64,000 nucleotides of DNA, taken from assembly GCA_047528275.1 (NCBI GenBank), contig CP180023.1:496001-560000 (forward strand), in the 5' to 3' direction. Both the position numbers and the translations under genes were made by a program. The DNA is from G039954875 sp047528275. Its GTDB lineage: Bacteria; Bacteroidota; Bacteroidia; Flavobacteriales; Blattabacteriaceae. Positions 51,041 through 60,673 of the stretch are shown here, in pieces (position 1 is the first letter of the stretch; every line of letters begins with the position of its first letter). The notes under the pieces were generated by a model. The model was given only the letters and a program-made list of their open reading frames with translations. It had not been told where the DNA came from and did no database searches.

Positions 51041-51645
51041 AGAGATCAGGTGATGAGAAGTTTAATCCTCATGCTTTTGCGACCCTTTCGATCGCCCACT
51101 TTGCAAGCAAAGTGATACCTATCAGGACAATGGGGGTATAGGTCTCCGACGAATTTATCGACGATTTGAAACTCTTCAAAAAAGAATCTGGTTTTGGATA
51201 TCATCTAAATATTTTTTTTAGATATATTGAGAATAGAAATCGGTGGATATATGGGGTTAGTTTCAGTGAAAAACATTATCAAATAGAAGGTAGAGTTATA
51301 TCCGATTAATCAATACATAGCAGATGTTTCTTTTTTTGTTTCCTTTTGTAAGTGATCGTGATAAAAATATTGTCCTCAGGACAAGGATCGGCCTCAATGA
51401 AGGCTGTAAACAATTTAGTGATAAGGTAAATATTGTCTTGAAAAAAAAAGTTACAACCGAAGGGTCATCTTGATAGATTTCTATATGGAGGCTCCGTAGG
51501 GTTGGAGATAGGACTCTTCTTGACTAATTATTGAATCTTTCTCATCAATGCTCGAGAGCGCTATTTAATGAAATCATTCTTTGATAATTTTTATTTTAAC
51601 CTGAGTATAATGATGAGATATATTTTGGATTATTAAAAAATCTTA
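51041..51645 (+). pseudogene. traO: TraO conjugative transposon protein remnant
   Basis: Pieces in different frames: GFGYHLNIFFRYIENRNRWI then YGVSFSEKHYQIEGRVIS, and DFYMEAP followed by GLEIGLFLTN and FLINARERYLMKSFFDNFYF, ending MMRYIL. TraO is an outer-membrane-like protein with GYYxGxxFSxYTKxxNRWxFGxEYxQKxY and LxxVRERxLxGS signatures. It follows traN as expected. Confidence 0.55.
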
Positions 51646-52480
51646 GTTTTTTATATTAAAATTTGTTAATAAATTAATTATAATATTTTTCATTATTAAA
51701 TGAATACTCTTTTTTTAGGAAAAAAGATTAAAGATAAAAAATGTAAGAACTTAAAGAATCAAATCAATCGCAACCTCTAAGTAAGAAAGATCAAAAACAA
51801 GAAGGCTTAGTACTCGTATCGGGGCTTAAGTTTTTGTTAATACATTTATCAAGCCTATTTCTAAACTTGCAGGTAAGATGAACTTATCTCTCGTTGAGAC
51901 TGTATTTGAAATACTTAAAAATCTTCTCAAGGAAGAATTTAAAGTAGATAAAGCAGAAGTATCGGAAATGTCTGAGCCAAGACGTGAGGAAAATCTGAGC
52001 ATGCAATGAGACCAAAGCAAGTAGTTGATCCTGTACATTAGAATCATACCCAATCGGTAAAGAAAAGAACAACTCATATCAACTCGGAACGGAAAACAGT
52101 GGAGAATAGAAATATCACAATTATAGATCGTAAACTGCTTTTCAAAAATAAAAGGCATGTTCCTGACCATGGAAGAAATTTCAATTAAGTAAAAATTCCC
52201 CTCAGTTTTTTTGTTGGATGGCCAACATTTCGCGATCCATTGATTAATACCCATAAACTGGTCTTGGGTCAAAAGAAGCTAACTTTGTAAGTTATATAAT
52301 TTAATTTTCCTTTAAGTATTTTGATTATATTCGGAGTAAGCACTGAGTATTTGGGTTTTTCGCAGCCACATTGATTGGCGTATTGTAGTGTCAGGTGTAG
52401 TACTTATTCGAGAATTATTGTGCATAATAAGTGAAAGGTTCAATGGAAAGGACTATACATCCATACATCAAGTGAGATCA
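51646..52480. other. End of the tra region, unassigned
   Basis: Around 51740-52000 a plus-strand run reads MQELKESNQSQPLSKKDQKQ, then GLKFLVNTFIKPISKLAGKM (two frames), SLVETVFEILKNLLKEEFKV. No family recognised: it may be the next tra gene or a cargo gene. No relaxase, integrase or element end is visible before the uvrD promoter. Confidence 0.4.
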
Positions 52481-52485
52481 AACAT

Positions 52486-52515
52486 TTGAAAAGCTTTTTT
52501 GATCGCTTATATTTG
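52486..52515 (+). promoter_or_regulatory. Bacteroidota promoter for the uvrD-SDR operon
   Basis: TTG at 52486-52488, then 19 bases, then TATATTTG at 52508-52515. This is an exact -33 / -7 (TAnnTTTG) promoter of the Bacteroidota type. The ATG at 52539 follows 23 bases later. Confidence 0.75.
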
Positions 52516-52538
52516 ACCTTTTGAAGAAGAAGCTTCTC

Positions 52539-54851
52539 ATGAAAGGAAATTATTTAGACAAGCTCAACAAAGTCCAATATCAAGCTGTAACCAAGACCGA
52601 AGGGCCTATGATGATTATTGCTGGAGCAGGTTCGGGTAAGACCCACGTGCTTACTCATCGTATGGTACATTTGATGGAAAAAGGTGTAGACGCTTTCAAT
52701 ATTTTGGCTTTGACTTTCACCAATAAAGCCGCTCGTGAAATGAAGGAGCGTATTGCGCAGTTGCTTGGAAAAACCGAAGTAAAAAATCTTTGGATGGGTA
52801 CCTTTCACTCGATTTTTGCACGATTTTTACGCATCGATGGGGTGCATTTAGGCTATCCGTTTAATTATACGATCTATGATCAGCAGGATACCGAGAGTGT
52901 TATCAAAAAGGTACTCGAAGACCTGCAGCTTGACAAGGAACTTTACAAACCCAAGCAGGTTTTGGGACGGATCTCTCAATACAAAAACAATTTGATCACA
53001 GTGCGGTCCTACCATGAGGATCAACAGTTACAAGAAAAGGATGTTGCTGCTATGCGGCCTAAAATGGGCGAGGTCTATCGTGCCTATGTAGAACGTTGTT
53101 TCAAGGCTGGTGCGATGGATTTTGACGATTTATTGCTACGTACCAATGAGCTTTTGACCCGATTTCCTAAAATACTCCACAAATATCAGGAGCGTTTCAG
53201 ATATATTTTAGTAGACGAGTATCAAGATACCAATCATTCTCAGCACCTCATCGTCAAGGATTTGGCTTCACGATATAGGAATCTTTGCATAGTAGGAGAT
53301 GACGCTCAGAGCATTTACGCTTTTCGTGGGGCAAACATCCGTAATATCTTGAATTTTCAAACAGATTATTCCGATGCGGAGATCTTCCGTCTTGAGCAGA
53401 ACTACCGCTCTACCGACCACATCGTGCAGGCGGCCAATAGTGTCATCTCCTACAATAGAGATCAGCTTGAGAAGAAGGTTTGGACACAGAATGAGAGTGG
53501 AGATAAAATCAAAATCTATTGTGCTATCTCTGATGGTGAGGAGGGGGATTTTGTAGCTAATACGCTCTCTGAAATCAAGATGCGGGAGGCAAGACCTAAT
53601 AAAGATTTTGCTATCCTTTACCGTACGAATTCTCAGTCGCGTGCTATGGAAGAAGCTCTTCGTAAAAGAGATATACCTTATCGCTTCTATGGTGGTATCT
53701 CATTTTATCAACGTAAGGAGATCAAAGATTTATTGGCTTACCTTCGTTTGCTCGTCAATCCGTATGACGAAGAGGCATTATTGCGCATCATCAATTATCC
53801 GGTCAGAGGGTTGGGGCAGATTACTATCAATAAATTGCTTGTAACGGCTGCGGCACAAAGTAAGACTATACATGAACTTTTGGAAGATCTCTCTTCTTAT
53901 CATGACCAACTCCAGTTTTCCAAAGGTACCCTGTCCAAGCTGCAAGAATTCATACTAATGATCCAACGCTTCCGGCTTAAGTTGGAAGAAGGTGCCTATA
54001 CTGTGGCGAAAGAAGTTGCCGTGATCTCTGGTTTGGTCAAGTTGTTTCGCGAAGACAATAGCTCAGAGGGAATTTCTCGTTATGAAAATATCCAAGAATT
54101 CCTCAGCAGTATTCAGTCCTATGTAGAGGAACAACGTCAGTTGGAAGGTGCTAATTATTCATTAGCCGATTTTTTGGAAAATGTCGCCTTAGCTACTGAT
54201 GCTGACAAGGTAGATCAGGCAGATACTGATAAGGTTTCTTTGATGACGATCCACCTATCTAAGGGGCTAGAGTTTCCTATGGTTTTCATCGTCGGTTTGG
54301 AAGAAAATCTTTTCCCATCGATGCTTAGTCTCAGTTCTCGGGCTGATTTAGAAGAAGAACGTCGCCTGTTTTATGTGGCCTTGACTCGTGCTCAAAAGCG
54401 AGTTTTACTCAGCTATGCTGTTACGCGTTACCGTTGGGGTAAGCTTATCGATAGTGAGCCAAGCCGTTTTATCGAAGAGATCGATGTGCAATGTCTCGAC
54501 TGGGGATTGGAGTTATCTGATATAATCAGTCCTTCTGGATTGAGATCTTTTTTGTTTGATCGAGTTTCAGTTTGTGGACCACAAAAGACGCCTGTGTTCC
54601 CTTTCTCTAGTCTGTCTAGAAAGAAAATGAAACCCTTACAAGCCAATCCATCACAGCAGGAAGATCCACATGCTATTTTATTGTCCGACTTGCGAGAAGG
54701 TATGAAGGTGTCTCATGTCCGATTTGGTAGAGGTGAGGTGATCGATATACAGGGGCGTGATCAGGATAAGATAGCCTTGATTCGATTTCAACAAGTGGGT
54801 GAGAAGAAGCTTCTGTTACGATTTGCTAAACTCAATATTATTTCATCATGA
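52539..54851 (+). CDS. uvrD: UvrD/PcrA-type superfamily 1 DNA helicase
   Basis: 770 aa from the ATG at 52539. A TTG at 52521 would lie on the transcription start and is rejected. Motifs: QAVTKTEGPMMIIAGAGSGK (Q motif and Walker A, Lys34), LALTFTNKAAREMKER (Ia), MDFDDLL, ILVDEYQDTNHSQ (II), IVGDDAQSIYAFRGA (III), RLEQNYRST (IV), DKVSLMTIHLSKGLEFPMVF (V), EERRLFYVALTRAQKRVLL (VI). The C-terminal 'VRFGRGEVI' Tudor-like segment is present. It unwinds DNA in excision and mismatch repair and clears stalled replication. It overlaps the SDR gene by 4 bases (ATGA). Confidence 0.97.
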   Translation: MKGNYLDKLNKVQYQAVTKTEGPMMIIAGAGSGKTHVLTHRMVHLMEKGVDAFNILALTFTNKAAREMKERIAQLLGKTEVKNLWMGTFHSIFARFLRIDGVHLGYPFNYTIYDQQDTESVIKKVLEDLQLDKELYKPKQVLGRISQYKNNLITVRSYHEDQQLQEKDVAAMRPKMGEVYRAYVERCFKAGAMDFDDLLLRTNELLTRFPKILHKYQERFRYILVDEYQDTNHSQHLIVKDLASRYRNLCIVGDDAQSIYAFRGANIRNILNFQTDYSDAEIFRLEQNYRSTDHIVQAANSVISYNRDQLEKKVWTQNESGDKIKIYCAISDGEEGDFVANTLSEIKMREARPNKDFAILYRTNSQSRAMEEALRKRDIPYRFYGGISFYQRKEIKDLLAYLRLLVNPYDEEALLRIINYPVRGLGQITINKLLVTAAAQSKTIHELLEDLSSYHDQLQFSKGTLSKLQEFILMIQRFRLKLEEGAYTVAKEVAVISGLVKLFREDNSSEGISRYENIQEFLSSIQSYVEEQRQLEGANYSLADFLENVALATDADKVDQADTDKVSLMTIHLSKGLEFPMVFIVGLEENLFPSMLSLSSRADLEEERRLFYVALTRAQKRVLLSYAVTRYRWGKLIDSEPSRFIEEIDVQCLDWGLELSDIISPSGLRSFLFDRVSVCGPQKTPVFPFSSLSRKKMKPLQANPSQQEDPHAILLSDLREGMKVSHVRFGRGEVIDIQGRDQDKIALIRFQQVGEKKLLLRFAKLNIISS

Positions 54852-55609
54852 GAAAAAAGACTTTTATTACTGGAGCTACTGCAGGTATTGGTGAGGCCTG
54901 TGCTGAACGTTTTGCTCAGGGAGGCTATGATCTGATCCTTTCTGGACGTAGAGAAGATCGTTTAGAAAAACTCAAGCAAAGGCTAGAAGAGAACTATGAG
55001 GTCCGAATCAAAACACTTTGCTTCGACATACGTGACCGTACTGCAGTTTTTTGCGCTGTAGTTTCACTTGAAACCGAGTGGCAATCTATCGATGTGTTGG
55101 TCAATAATGCTGGTCTAGCGCTAGGGATGGATCTCTTTCCTGTAACGGATCTTGCTGATTGGGATGCGATGATTGACACCAACGTCAAAGGGTTTTTGTA
55201 TGTAACTAAAGCGATATTGCCTCGTATGATAGACAGAAAAAAGGGACATATTATTAATATAGGGTCTATTTCCGGCAAAGATGTCTATGAGAAAGCGAGC
55301 ATTTATTGTGCCACCAAACACGCTGTGGATGCTCTAAACAAAGCTTTACGTATTGATTTACTCAAATATCGTATCAAGGTGACAGCTATAAATCCTGGTG
55401 CTACAGAGACTGAGTTTTCTCAGGTACGTTTCCGGGGAGACACTCAACGTGCCAAGTCAGTCTATGAAGGTTATCAACCGCTCAACCCTACCGATGTAGC
55501 TGATGTGATTTACTATACGACTACTTTACCAGAGCATGTTTGTATCAATGACCTGGTAGTGACCCCATTAGCAGAAGCCAATATTTTTTATTTGAATAAA
55601 GATCGATGA
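54848..55609 (+). CDS. Short-chain dehydrogenase (YdfG-like)
   Basis: 253 aa. Classical SDR: TGATAGIGEA (8-17, NADP-binding glycine motif), NNAGLALG (86-93), an active-site serine in INIGSISGK and YCATK (Tyr153, Lys157), then INPGATETEFS. The C-terminus (PTDVADVIYYTTTLPEHVCI) and overall sequence resemble YdfG-type NADP-dependent 3-hydroxy-acid/serine dehydrogenases. SGRREDRL after the second strand supports NADP use. Translationally coupled to uvrD. The substrate is not deducible. Confidence 0.9.
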   Translation: MRKKTFITGATAGIGEACAERFAQGGYDLILSGRREDRLEKLKQRLEENYEVRIKTLCFDIRDRTAVFCAVVSLETEWQSIDVLVNNAGLALGMDLFPVTDLADWDAMIDTNVKGFLYVTKAILPRMIDRKKGHIINIGSISGKDVYEKASIYCATKHAVDALNKALRIDLLKYRIKVTAINPGATETEFSQVRFRGDTQRAKSVYEGYQPLNPTDVADVIYYTTTLPEHVCINDLVVTPLAEANIFYLNKDR

Positions 55610-55624
55610 TCTTTTAGATAACTT

Positions 55625-56607
55625 GTGATGGATATCGAAGTCCGGTAAAATTTTTATACTCAGAAACTGATTTGTGCAGTATGTTTGGTTTTGTTTCTAA
55701 TCAAGTGGATCGGCCTGGTATCTGACCCAGGCGGTAGCTGTATTGACTGATAATCTTAAAAGTATTACCAATGTGATGAGTAGCTTCATAGGCTTGTATT
55801 GTTTGTATTTTTCAGGCTTGTCTAGAGATCTCAATCATCTGTATGGTCATGGGAAAAAGCCGAATTCATTTCGTAAATGATTAAAGGTCTGCTCATCGTT
55901 CATAGAGGCCGATGTCCACTTGAGATATTCGGGTAAAATGTTGAGATGTTTAGATTTGGGGATCATTTTGCTTGTTGGGATAGCGGCGGTCAATTATCCC
56001 GTTGGCTATTTACTAACGCAATATATGGATAAAAAAAACTATTCAATTGAACTGATAACTAGTAAAATATATCTATACATATACCTATTTGAATATTGAA
56101 TTAGTTATAGGGTTGGTCTTGCTTTACTTGACGGATTGGATGTAATCATAGCTATCATCTTTGCTGATCTTATAAACTGCTCTAAGGATTTTGAGGAGAT
56201 CTATATCCGCTATCATGAATGAGTTTGATCAATTGATGATCAGGTAATTGTTCAATTATTTAGAGGGTCATAAAAAAAAACAATTGAATGGACTTGCACG
56301 ACCTAAAGATCATCCAATATGGAACTCCTCTGTACGTTGATTATCATTTGACAGTGCCTTGGTTCACGGTAAGGGAGGCTCATGACGAGATGGATACATT
56401 AGTAGTATTGGTCAGAGAAAAATTTGGTCGATAAATAGAGTTTTTGCACATATAAATCACTGTAATTCAAAACATTGTAATTTGTTTACTAAGGAAGATT
56501 ATGCAGTGAGGGAGGCAGTTTTCAGGAAAAAGATTCTCTGGACACTGTACAATATCCACCAAGACAGCAGGCATGATTTGGCTTGTAAAGAAGTTCAAGA
56601 GTTTTGA
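55625..56607 (+). pseudogene. Cation diffusion facilitator (metal exporter), broken
   Basis: Readable order: LIKWIGLVS-like start, AWYLTQAVAVLTDNLKSITN (the TGSxAVLSDAxxSxxN motif; Asp in TM2 kept), GLYCLYFSGLSRDLNHLYGH then GKK (the HPYGHGK motif), DLGIILLVGIAAVNYPVGYL, SIELITSK (TM5 region), and a C-terminal cytosolic part LDTVQYPP. Hallmarks of the CDF family, which exports Zn, Fe or Mn. Stops and frameshifts throughout. It lies between the intact SDR and DUF4290 genes, so loss was local. Confidence 0.75.
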
Positions 56608-56646
56608 AATCCGGTGTAGAGTCTTTCATGGTTTTGAATAAAATGT

Positions 56647-56654
56647 TATTTTTG
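56647..56654 (+). promoter_or_regulatory. -7 promoter box for the DUF4290-murA operon
   Basis: TATTTTTG, an exact TAnnTTTG, 27 bases before the DUF4290 ATG. A TTG occurs at 56634-56636, but only 10 bases upstream, so the -33 element is poor. Confidence 0.45.
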
Positions 56655-56681
56655 AATTAATTTTTCACCCTTTAAATCATC

Positions 56682-57320
56682 ATGGAATATAATACGGAGC
56701 GTCCAAAGATGATCATATCCGAATATGGACGCAACATTCACAAGATGATCAGCCATGCTATACAGATAAAAGATAGGGCTGATCGTAGCTATTGTGCTTG
56801 GAGTATCATCAAAGTGATGGGCGATTTGAATCCACATTTGAGAGATGTACCAGATTTTCAACACAAGCTTTGGGACCAACTCTTCATCATGTCAGGTTTT
56901 CAATTGGATGTCGACTCGCCTTTTCAAAGGCCTGAGCCCAACCAGTTTCAAATACCGCCCAAAAGGATGGTATATCCCGATCGTTTGAGAGAATTCCGTT
57001 ACTATGGAAAGATTATCAAAGACTTGATACTGGTAGCGATAGATTGTACCGAGGAAGACAAAAAAGAAGGTTTGATCTATGCCATTGCCAATACGATGAA
57101 AAAAAGTTATCTCAAATGGAACAAAGACACTGTAGAGGACGATGTGATCTTTAATGATCTGAAAAAATTATCTGAAGGTAAGCTAAATTTACCCACTCAC
57201 AAAGATCCTTTGGTTGATATTGAGAATGTTTTAAACCCTGCTAGAAGGAAGAATAAGAATCAAGTTTTTTATTCCAACAATAAAAAGAAGAGGTTTATTA
57301 ACGGAAATGGCAACATTTAA
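56682..57320 (+). CDS. DUF4290 protein
   Basis: 212 aa. It begins MEYNTERPKMIISEYGRNIH, with the conserved KMISHAIQIKDRADRSYCAW, IIKVMGDLNPHLRDVPDFQH and KLWDQLFIMSGFQLDVDSPF. This family is restricted to Bacteroidota and usually lies immediately upstream of murA, as here. It overlaps the murA start by 14 bases. Function unknown; coupling to murA suggests a cell-wall or growth link. C-terminus basic and Asn-rich. Complete. Confidence 0.9.
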   Translation: MEYNTERPKMIISEYGRNIHKMISHAIQIKDRADRSYCAWSIIKVMGDLNPHLRDVPDFQHKLWDQLFIMSGFQLDVDSPFQRPEPNQFQIPPKRMVYPDRLREFRYYGKIIKDLILVAIDCTEEDKKEGLIYAIANTMKKSYLKWNKDTVEDDVIFNDLKKLSEGKLNLPTHKDPLVDIENVLNPARRKNKNQVFYSNNKKKRFINGNGNI

Positions 57321-58614
57321 GATAAAAGGAGGTCGTCGTTTGAAAGGGGAAATCCTCCCACAAGGGGCTAAAAATGAGGCTTTACAAGTACTATCTGCTG
57401 TGCTCTTGAGTCCTGAGCAGGTAAGGATTAAAAATATTCCGAAGATCGAAGATGTCAAGCGCTTAACGCATATTCTGGTTCATCTTGGGGTGAAACAACA
57501 AGAAAATGGAAAGGGTGACTATACTTTCCAAGCAGACGATCTTCATCTTGAATACCTAGATACACAGGAGTTTCGTGAAGAAGGAGCTTCTATACGTGGT
57601 TCAATCATGATTATCGGTCCTTTGCTCGCCCGTTTTGGTAAGGCTTATATACCTCAGCCCGGTGGCGATAAGATTGGTCGTAGGCGTTTGGATACCCATT
57701 TTCAAGGATTTATCACTTTGGGTGCCCATTTTTATTATGATAAGGAGTACTGTTTTTATAGCTTGGAGGCCCCTAAAGGTCTGGTAGGACAGTATATACT
57801 TTTGGAAGAAGCCTCGATCACTGGTACGGCTAATATCCTTATGGCAGCTGTATTAGCTCAGGGGAAAACCATCATCTATAACGCTGCCTGTGAGCCCTAT
57901 ATTCAGCAACTATGTAAGATGCTCAATCGTATGGGAGCCCGGATTGAAGGTGTTGGATCCAATCTACTCACTATCATAGGTGTAAAGAGGTTGGGTGGAT
58001 GTGAGCATACGCTCTTGCCTGATATGATCGAGATCGGCAGTTGGATCGGATTGGCTGCCATCACCCGTTCTGAGCTCACGATCAAGGCAGTTAGTTGGGA
58101 AAATTTAGGGATCATCCCAGAGACTTTTAGGAAATTGGGTATTCTTTTCGAAAGACAGGGAGATGATATTTACATCCCTTCACAAGAGCATTACCGGGTA
58201 CAAAAGTTTATCGCCGGTTCTATTCTGACCATTTCAGATGCTCCTTGGCCGGGTCTTACTCCTGATTTATTGAGTGTACTTTTAGTCGTAGCCACTCAGG
58301 GAAAAGGCAGTGTTTTGATCCATCAAAAAATGTTTGAAAGCCGCCTATTCTTCGTTGATAAGCTCATCGAAATGGGAGCACAGATCATCCTATGCGATCC
58401 ACATCGAGCTACAGTCATTGGCTTAAATCATCGCTTTTCTTTACGGGGGACTACATTGAGCTCACCAGATATTCGGGCTGGTATCTCCCTTCTGATTGCT
58501 GCCTTATCAGCTCAAGGTTCCAGCCTTATTCATAACATCGAACAGATTGACAGAGGGTATGAAAATATCGAACAGCGCCTTTGTTCGTTAGGTGCAGATA
58601 TTGTCCGTATGTAA
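57307..58614 (+). CDS. murA: UDP-N-acetylglucosamine 1-carboxyvinyltransferase
   Basis: 435 aa, full length. Lys22 in GAKNEALQ and the RGS motif ASIRGSIMIIGPLLARFG are present. The active-site loop reads PQPGGDKIGRRRLDTHFQGF, with Asp121 where enterobacterial MurA has Cys115. The Asp form is usual in Bacteroidota and gives intrinsic fosfomycin insensitivity in other bacteria (Mycobacterium, Chlamydia). It adds enolpyruvate to UDP-GlcNAc, the first committed step of peptidoglycan synthesis. Complete domains (two inverse alpha/beta barrels) through IEQRLCSLGADIVRM. Confidence 0.97.
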   Translation: MATFKIKGGRRLKGEILPQGAKNEALQVLSAVLLSPEQVRIKNIPKIEDVKRLTHILVHLGVKQQENGKGDYTFQADDLHLEYLDTQEFREEGASIRGSIMIIGPLLARFGKAYIPQPGGDKIGRRRLDTHFQGFITLGAHFYYDKEYCFYSLEAPKGLVGQYILLEEASITGTANILMAAVLAQGKTIIYNAACEPYIQQLCKMLNRMGARIEGVGSNLLTIIGVKRLGGCEHTLLPDMIEIGSWIGLAAITRSELTIKAVSWENLGIIPETFRKLGILFERQGDDIYIPSQEHYRVQKFIAGSILTISDAPWPGLTPDLLSVLLVVATQGKGSVLIHQKMFESRLFFVDKLIEMGAQIILCDPHRATVIGLNHRFSLRGTTLSSPDIRAGISLLIAALSAQGSSLIHNIEQIDRGYENIEQRLCSLGADIVRM

Positions 58615-58682
58615 GAAGATATTTGAATGCTATGGTTTTTACAAAGCGCAATTTTTGATAGATACAGTACAAGGGAATTCCA

Positions 58683-59310
58683 ATGAAGCGACTCAGGCTT
58701 GGTTTTTTTTCACCCTTTTGGGGATTGCTCACCGAAGTAGGTATATTAACTAATCTGATTATTCCCATCGTGTTTTTCATTGGTTTATACATATTTTTCG
58801 AACGGATTTTTATCATCCGTACCTCATCCAGGATAAACCTGCATTTTACAAACCATATTACGGATATGGTCTATGGAGGTAAGTTTGAGGCTATTCTAGA
58901 ATATTATCAAAACAATCCTATTCCTAAGAATAGATGATCGAGAAAGGTTTGGAACAGATAGGCCGTCCGTTGAGCGACATCACTCAGGCAATGCAAGATA
59001 CCGGTAAACTCGAGATCTATTAATTAGAAAAAGGCGTTCCTGTCTTGGCGATAATTTCTGAGACAGCCCTAATTTTGTTTTTTTGGGGGTACGGTGATTG
59101 GGATGATTACGGCTTTTTATCAGATTACCCAGACAATTACGCAGGTTAATCTCCAGGTGTTGGCTTCCGGTATTTATACGGCAATGAATACAACACAGCT
59201 AGGCTCGTAGCAGGGACTTGTATCTATATCTTTTATAATCTTTTAGTCATTAAGATCGATATAGTTTCCCACCGCATGGGAGTTTGTGACCACGTTATTT
59301 TCTCGATATG
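58683..59310 (+). pseudogene. exbB: ExbB/TolQ-type proton channel, broken
   Basis: The first 84 codons (58683-58937) are open: a hydrophobic N-terminus, LIIPIVFFIGLYIFFERIFI (membrane segment) then INLHFTNHITDMVYGGKFEA. It stops at TGA where IEKGLEQIGRP continues out of frame. Later pieces resemble the channel's TM2-TM3 (FFGGTVIGMITAFYQITQTI; the GLLGTVxGMIxAF motif) and ALVTT-like EFVTTLF. It normally powers TonB-dependent uptake with ExbD. Broken by stops and frameshifts. Confidence 0.65.
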
Positions 59311-59327
59311 ATCAATAAACCCATTTT

Positions 59328-59700
59328 ATGATGGATCTAAGAGATAATAACCGTATCAATGCCGAGTTCAGTATGTCTTCGATGACAGATATTGTTTTCC
59401 TCTTGCTCATCTTTTTCATTCTCACCTCCTCGAGGAGGATGACCTATTCCATTGATCTGGTCCTGAACCATTCTGATGGCGCTCAAGTGAAAGAAAATTT
59501 ACCCTCCGTATCAGTAGTTAAGTATTAAAAGGGATGGACGATATTATATCAATCGAGATGAGGTCGATCGAAGTGGGGTTGAATGTATTTTGAAGGAAAG
59601 GTTTCAAAACATTTTAGAGCTTCACTTGATCATACGCCCGAGCAAGGTGTCCCGATAGGAGCAAGTGGTGGAAACACTTAACATTGCTAATAGGTACCAT
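59328..59700 (+). pseudogene. exbD: ExbD/TolR-type protein, broken
   Basis: The N-terminal part (59328-59528) is open: MMDLRDNNRINAEFSMSSMT then DIVFLLLIFFILTSS. This matches the MxDIVFLLLIFFxxTS segment with the proton-accepting Asp. The periplasmic domain is broken (early stop at 59526-59528, then frame changes through a weak CTIEVSKHF-like stretch). Directly downstream of exbB and upstream of a TonB-like remnant. Confidence 0.7.
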
Positions 59701-59731
59701 ACAAAACTGTTTTAGCTACCGAACCCATCCG

Positions 59732-60624
59732 ATGAATGAGACTCCTGACATACAAGCTCGAGTGAAGAGTATTGTCATTACGCTGGTTTTGGTAATCTTG
59801 CTCTTATACCTTATGTTTTATGTGAAGTTTTTTGTAGTCATACCTTTAACTGAAGAAGTGATTACATCCGTTTTATTGATGAGCATCAAGGGACCACTTC
59901 TCCTTCTGAAACTATTATATCAGAAAAAATTATTACCTTAACGCAGGATATTACTCAGCCAGAATAAGTCCTAGCTAAGTCTGTTCCAAAGGAAGACGCC
60001 GTTCCTGTACCTGGAGAAAAAAGGTACTTACCCAAGATTTTAATGAGGCGATTGTCTTGAAAAAAGGTGTAAAGAAAAACAAGAAGGCAGTCGGCCAACC
60101 TAAAAGAGAAGTTAGGTCTCAAAAAATCATCGACCTGAAAAAGTCAACCAAGAACAATGCGGTTGAGAAGTCTAGTGAAAGTCGTGTGTTGAAAAATTAG
60201 ACTATCGGGCTAAGCATGCTCTAGAACGTACCCTCAAAGGAAAAACCGCTGGTACTAACCAAAATGGCGAAATTGTCGTAAGACAGTCAGATGGAGACCA
60301 ACGTTTAAGTGCCAATACAGGCAAAGAGGTTTTCTCTTCCAGAGAAAATTACCAACTCAGTGGGAGGAGGGTATTACAAAACCCTTCACCAGATTAATCT
60401 CTGTGATCAGAGAAGGTATAGTGGTAGTCAGGGTCATTATCGATAGGTTGGATAAGGTTGTCAAAGTAGTTTCAGGAGTCAAGGGAACGAGACCAACACA
60501 GCAGCTTGTCTGTGAATGGATCAGATAAAAAGGAAAGCTGCTATGAAAACGCTTTGGGAAGCCCGTTTCCAAAGCACCTATCTGGTAGATGGGTAAGATC
60601 ATTTACTATTTCCGTATTAAATGA
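59732..60624 (+). pseudogene. tonB: TonB-like energy transducer, broken
   Basis: It opens MNETPDIQARVKSIVITLVL then VILLLYLMFY, a membrane anchor. A middle Lys/Pro-containing linker (about 59950-60330) is fragmented. The C-terminal domain reads EEGITKPFTRLISVIREGIV then VVRVIIDRLDKVVKVVSGVK and AAMKTLWEARF, ending KIIYYFRIK with TGA. The order anchor - linker - V-x-V-x-x-x-G-x-V - YxFxx is that of TonB. Completes a dead exbB-exbD-tonB set. Confidence 0.6.
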
Positions 60625-60673
60625 CCGGTAAAATTTCTATGTATTTTCTCTGTAGTATTATCTGAAAATTTCT

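Noticed and set aside
52521..52538. TTG start for uvrD adding six residues
   Set aside because: It coincides with the expected transcription start of the promoter at 52486-52515, whereas the ATG at 52539 fits the family.
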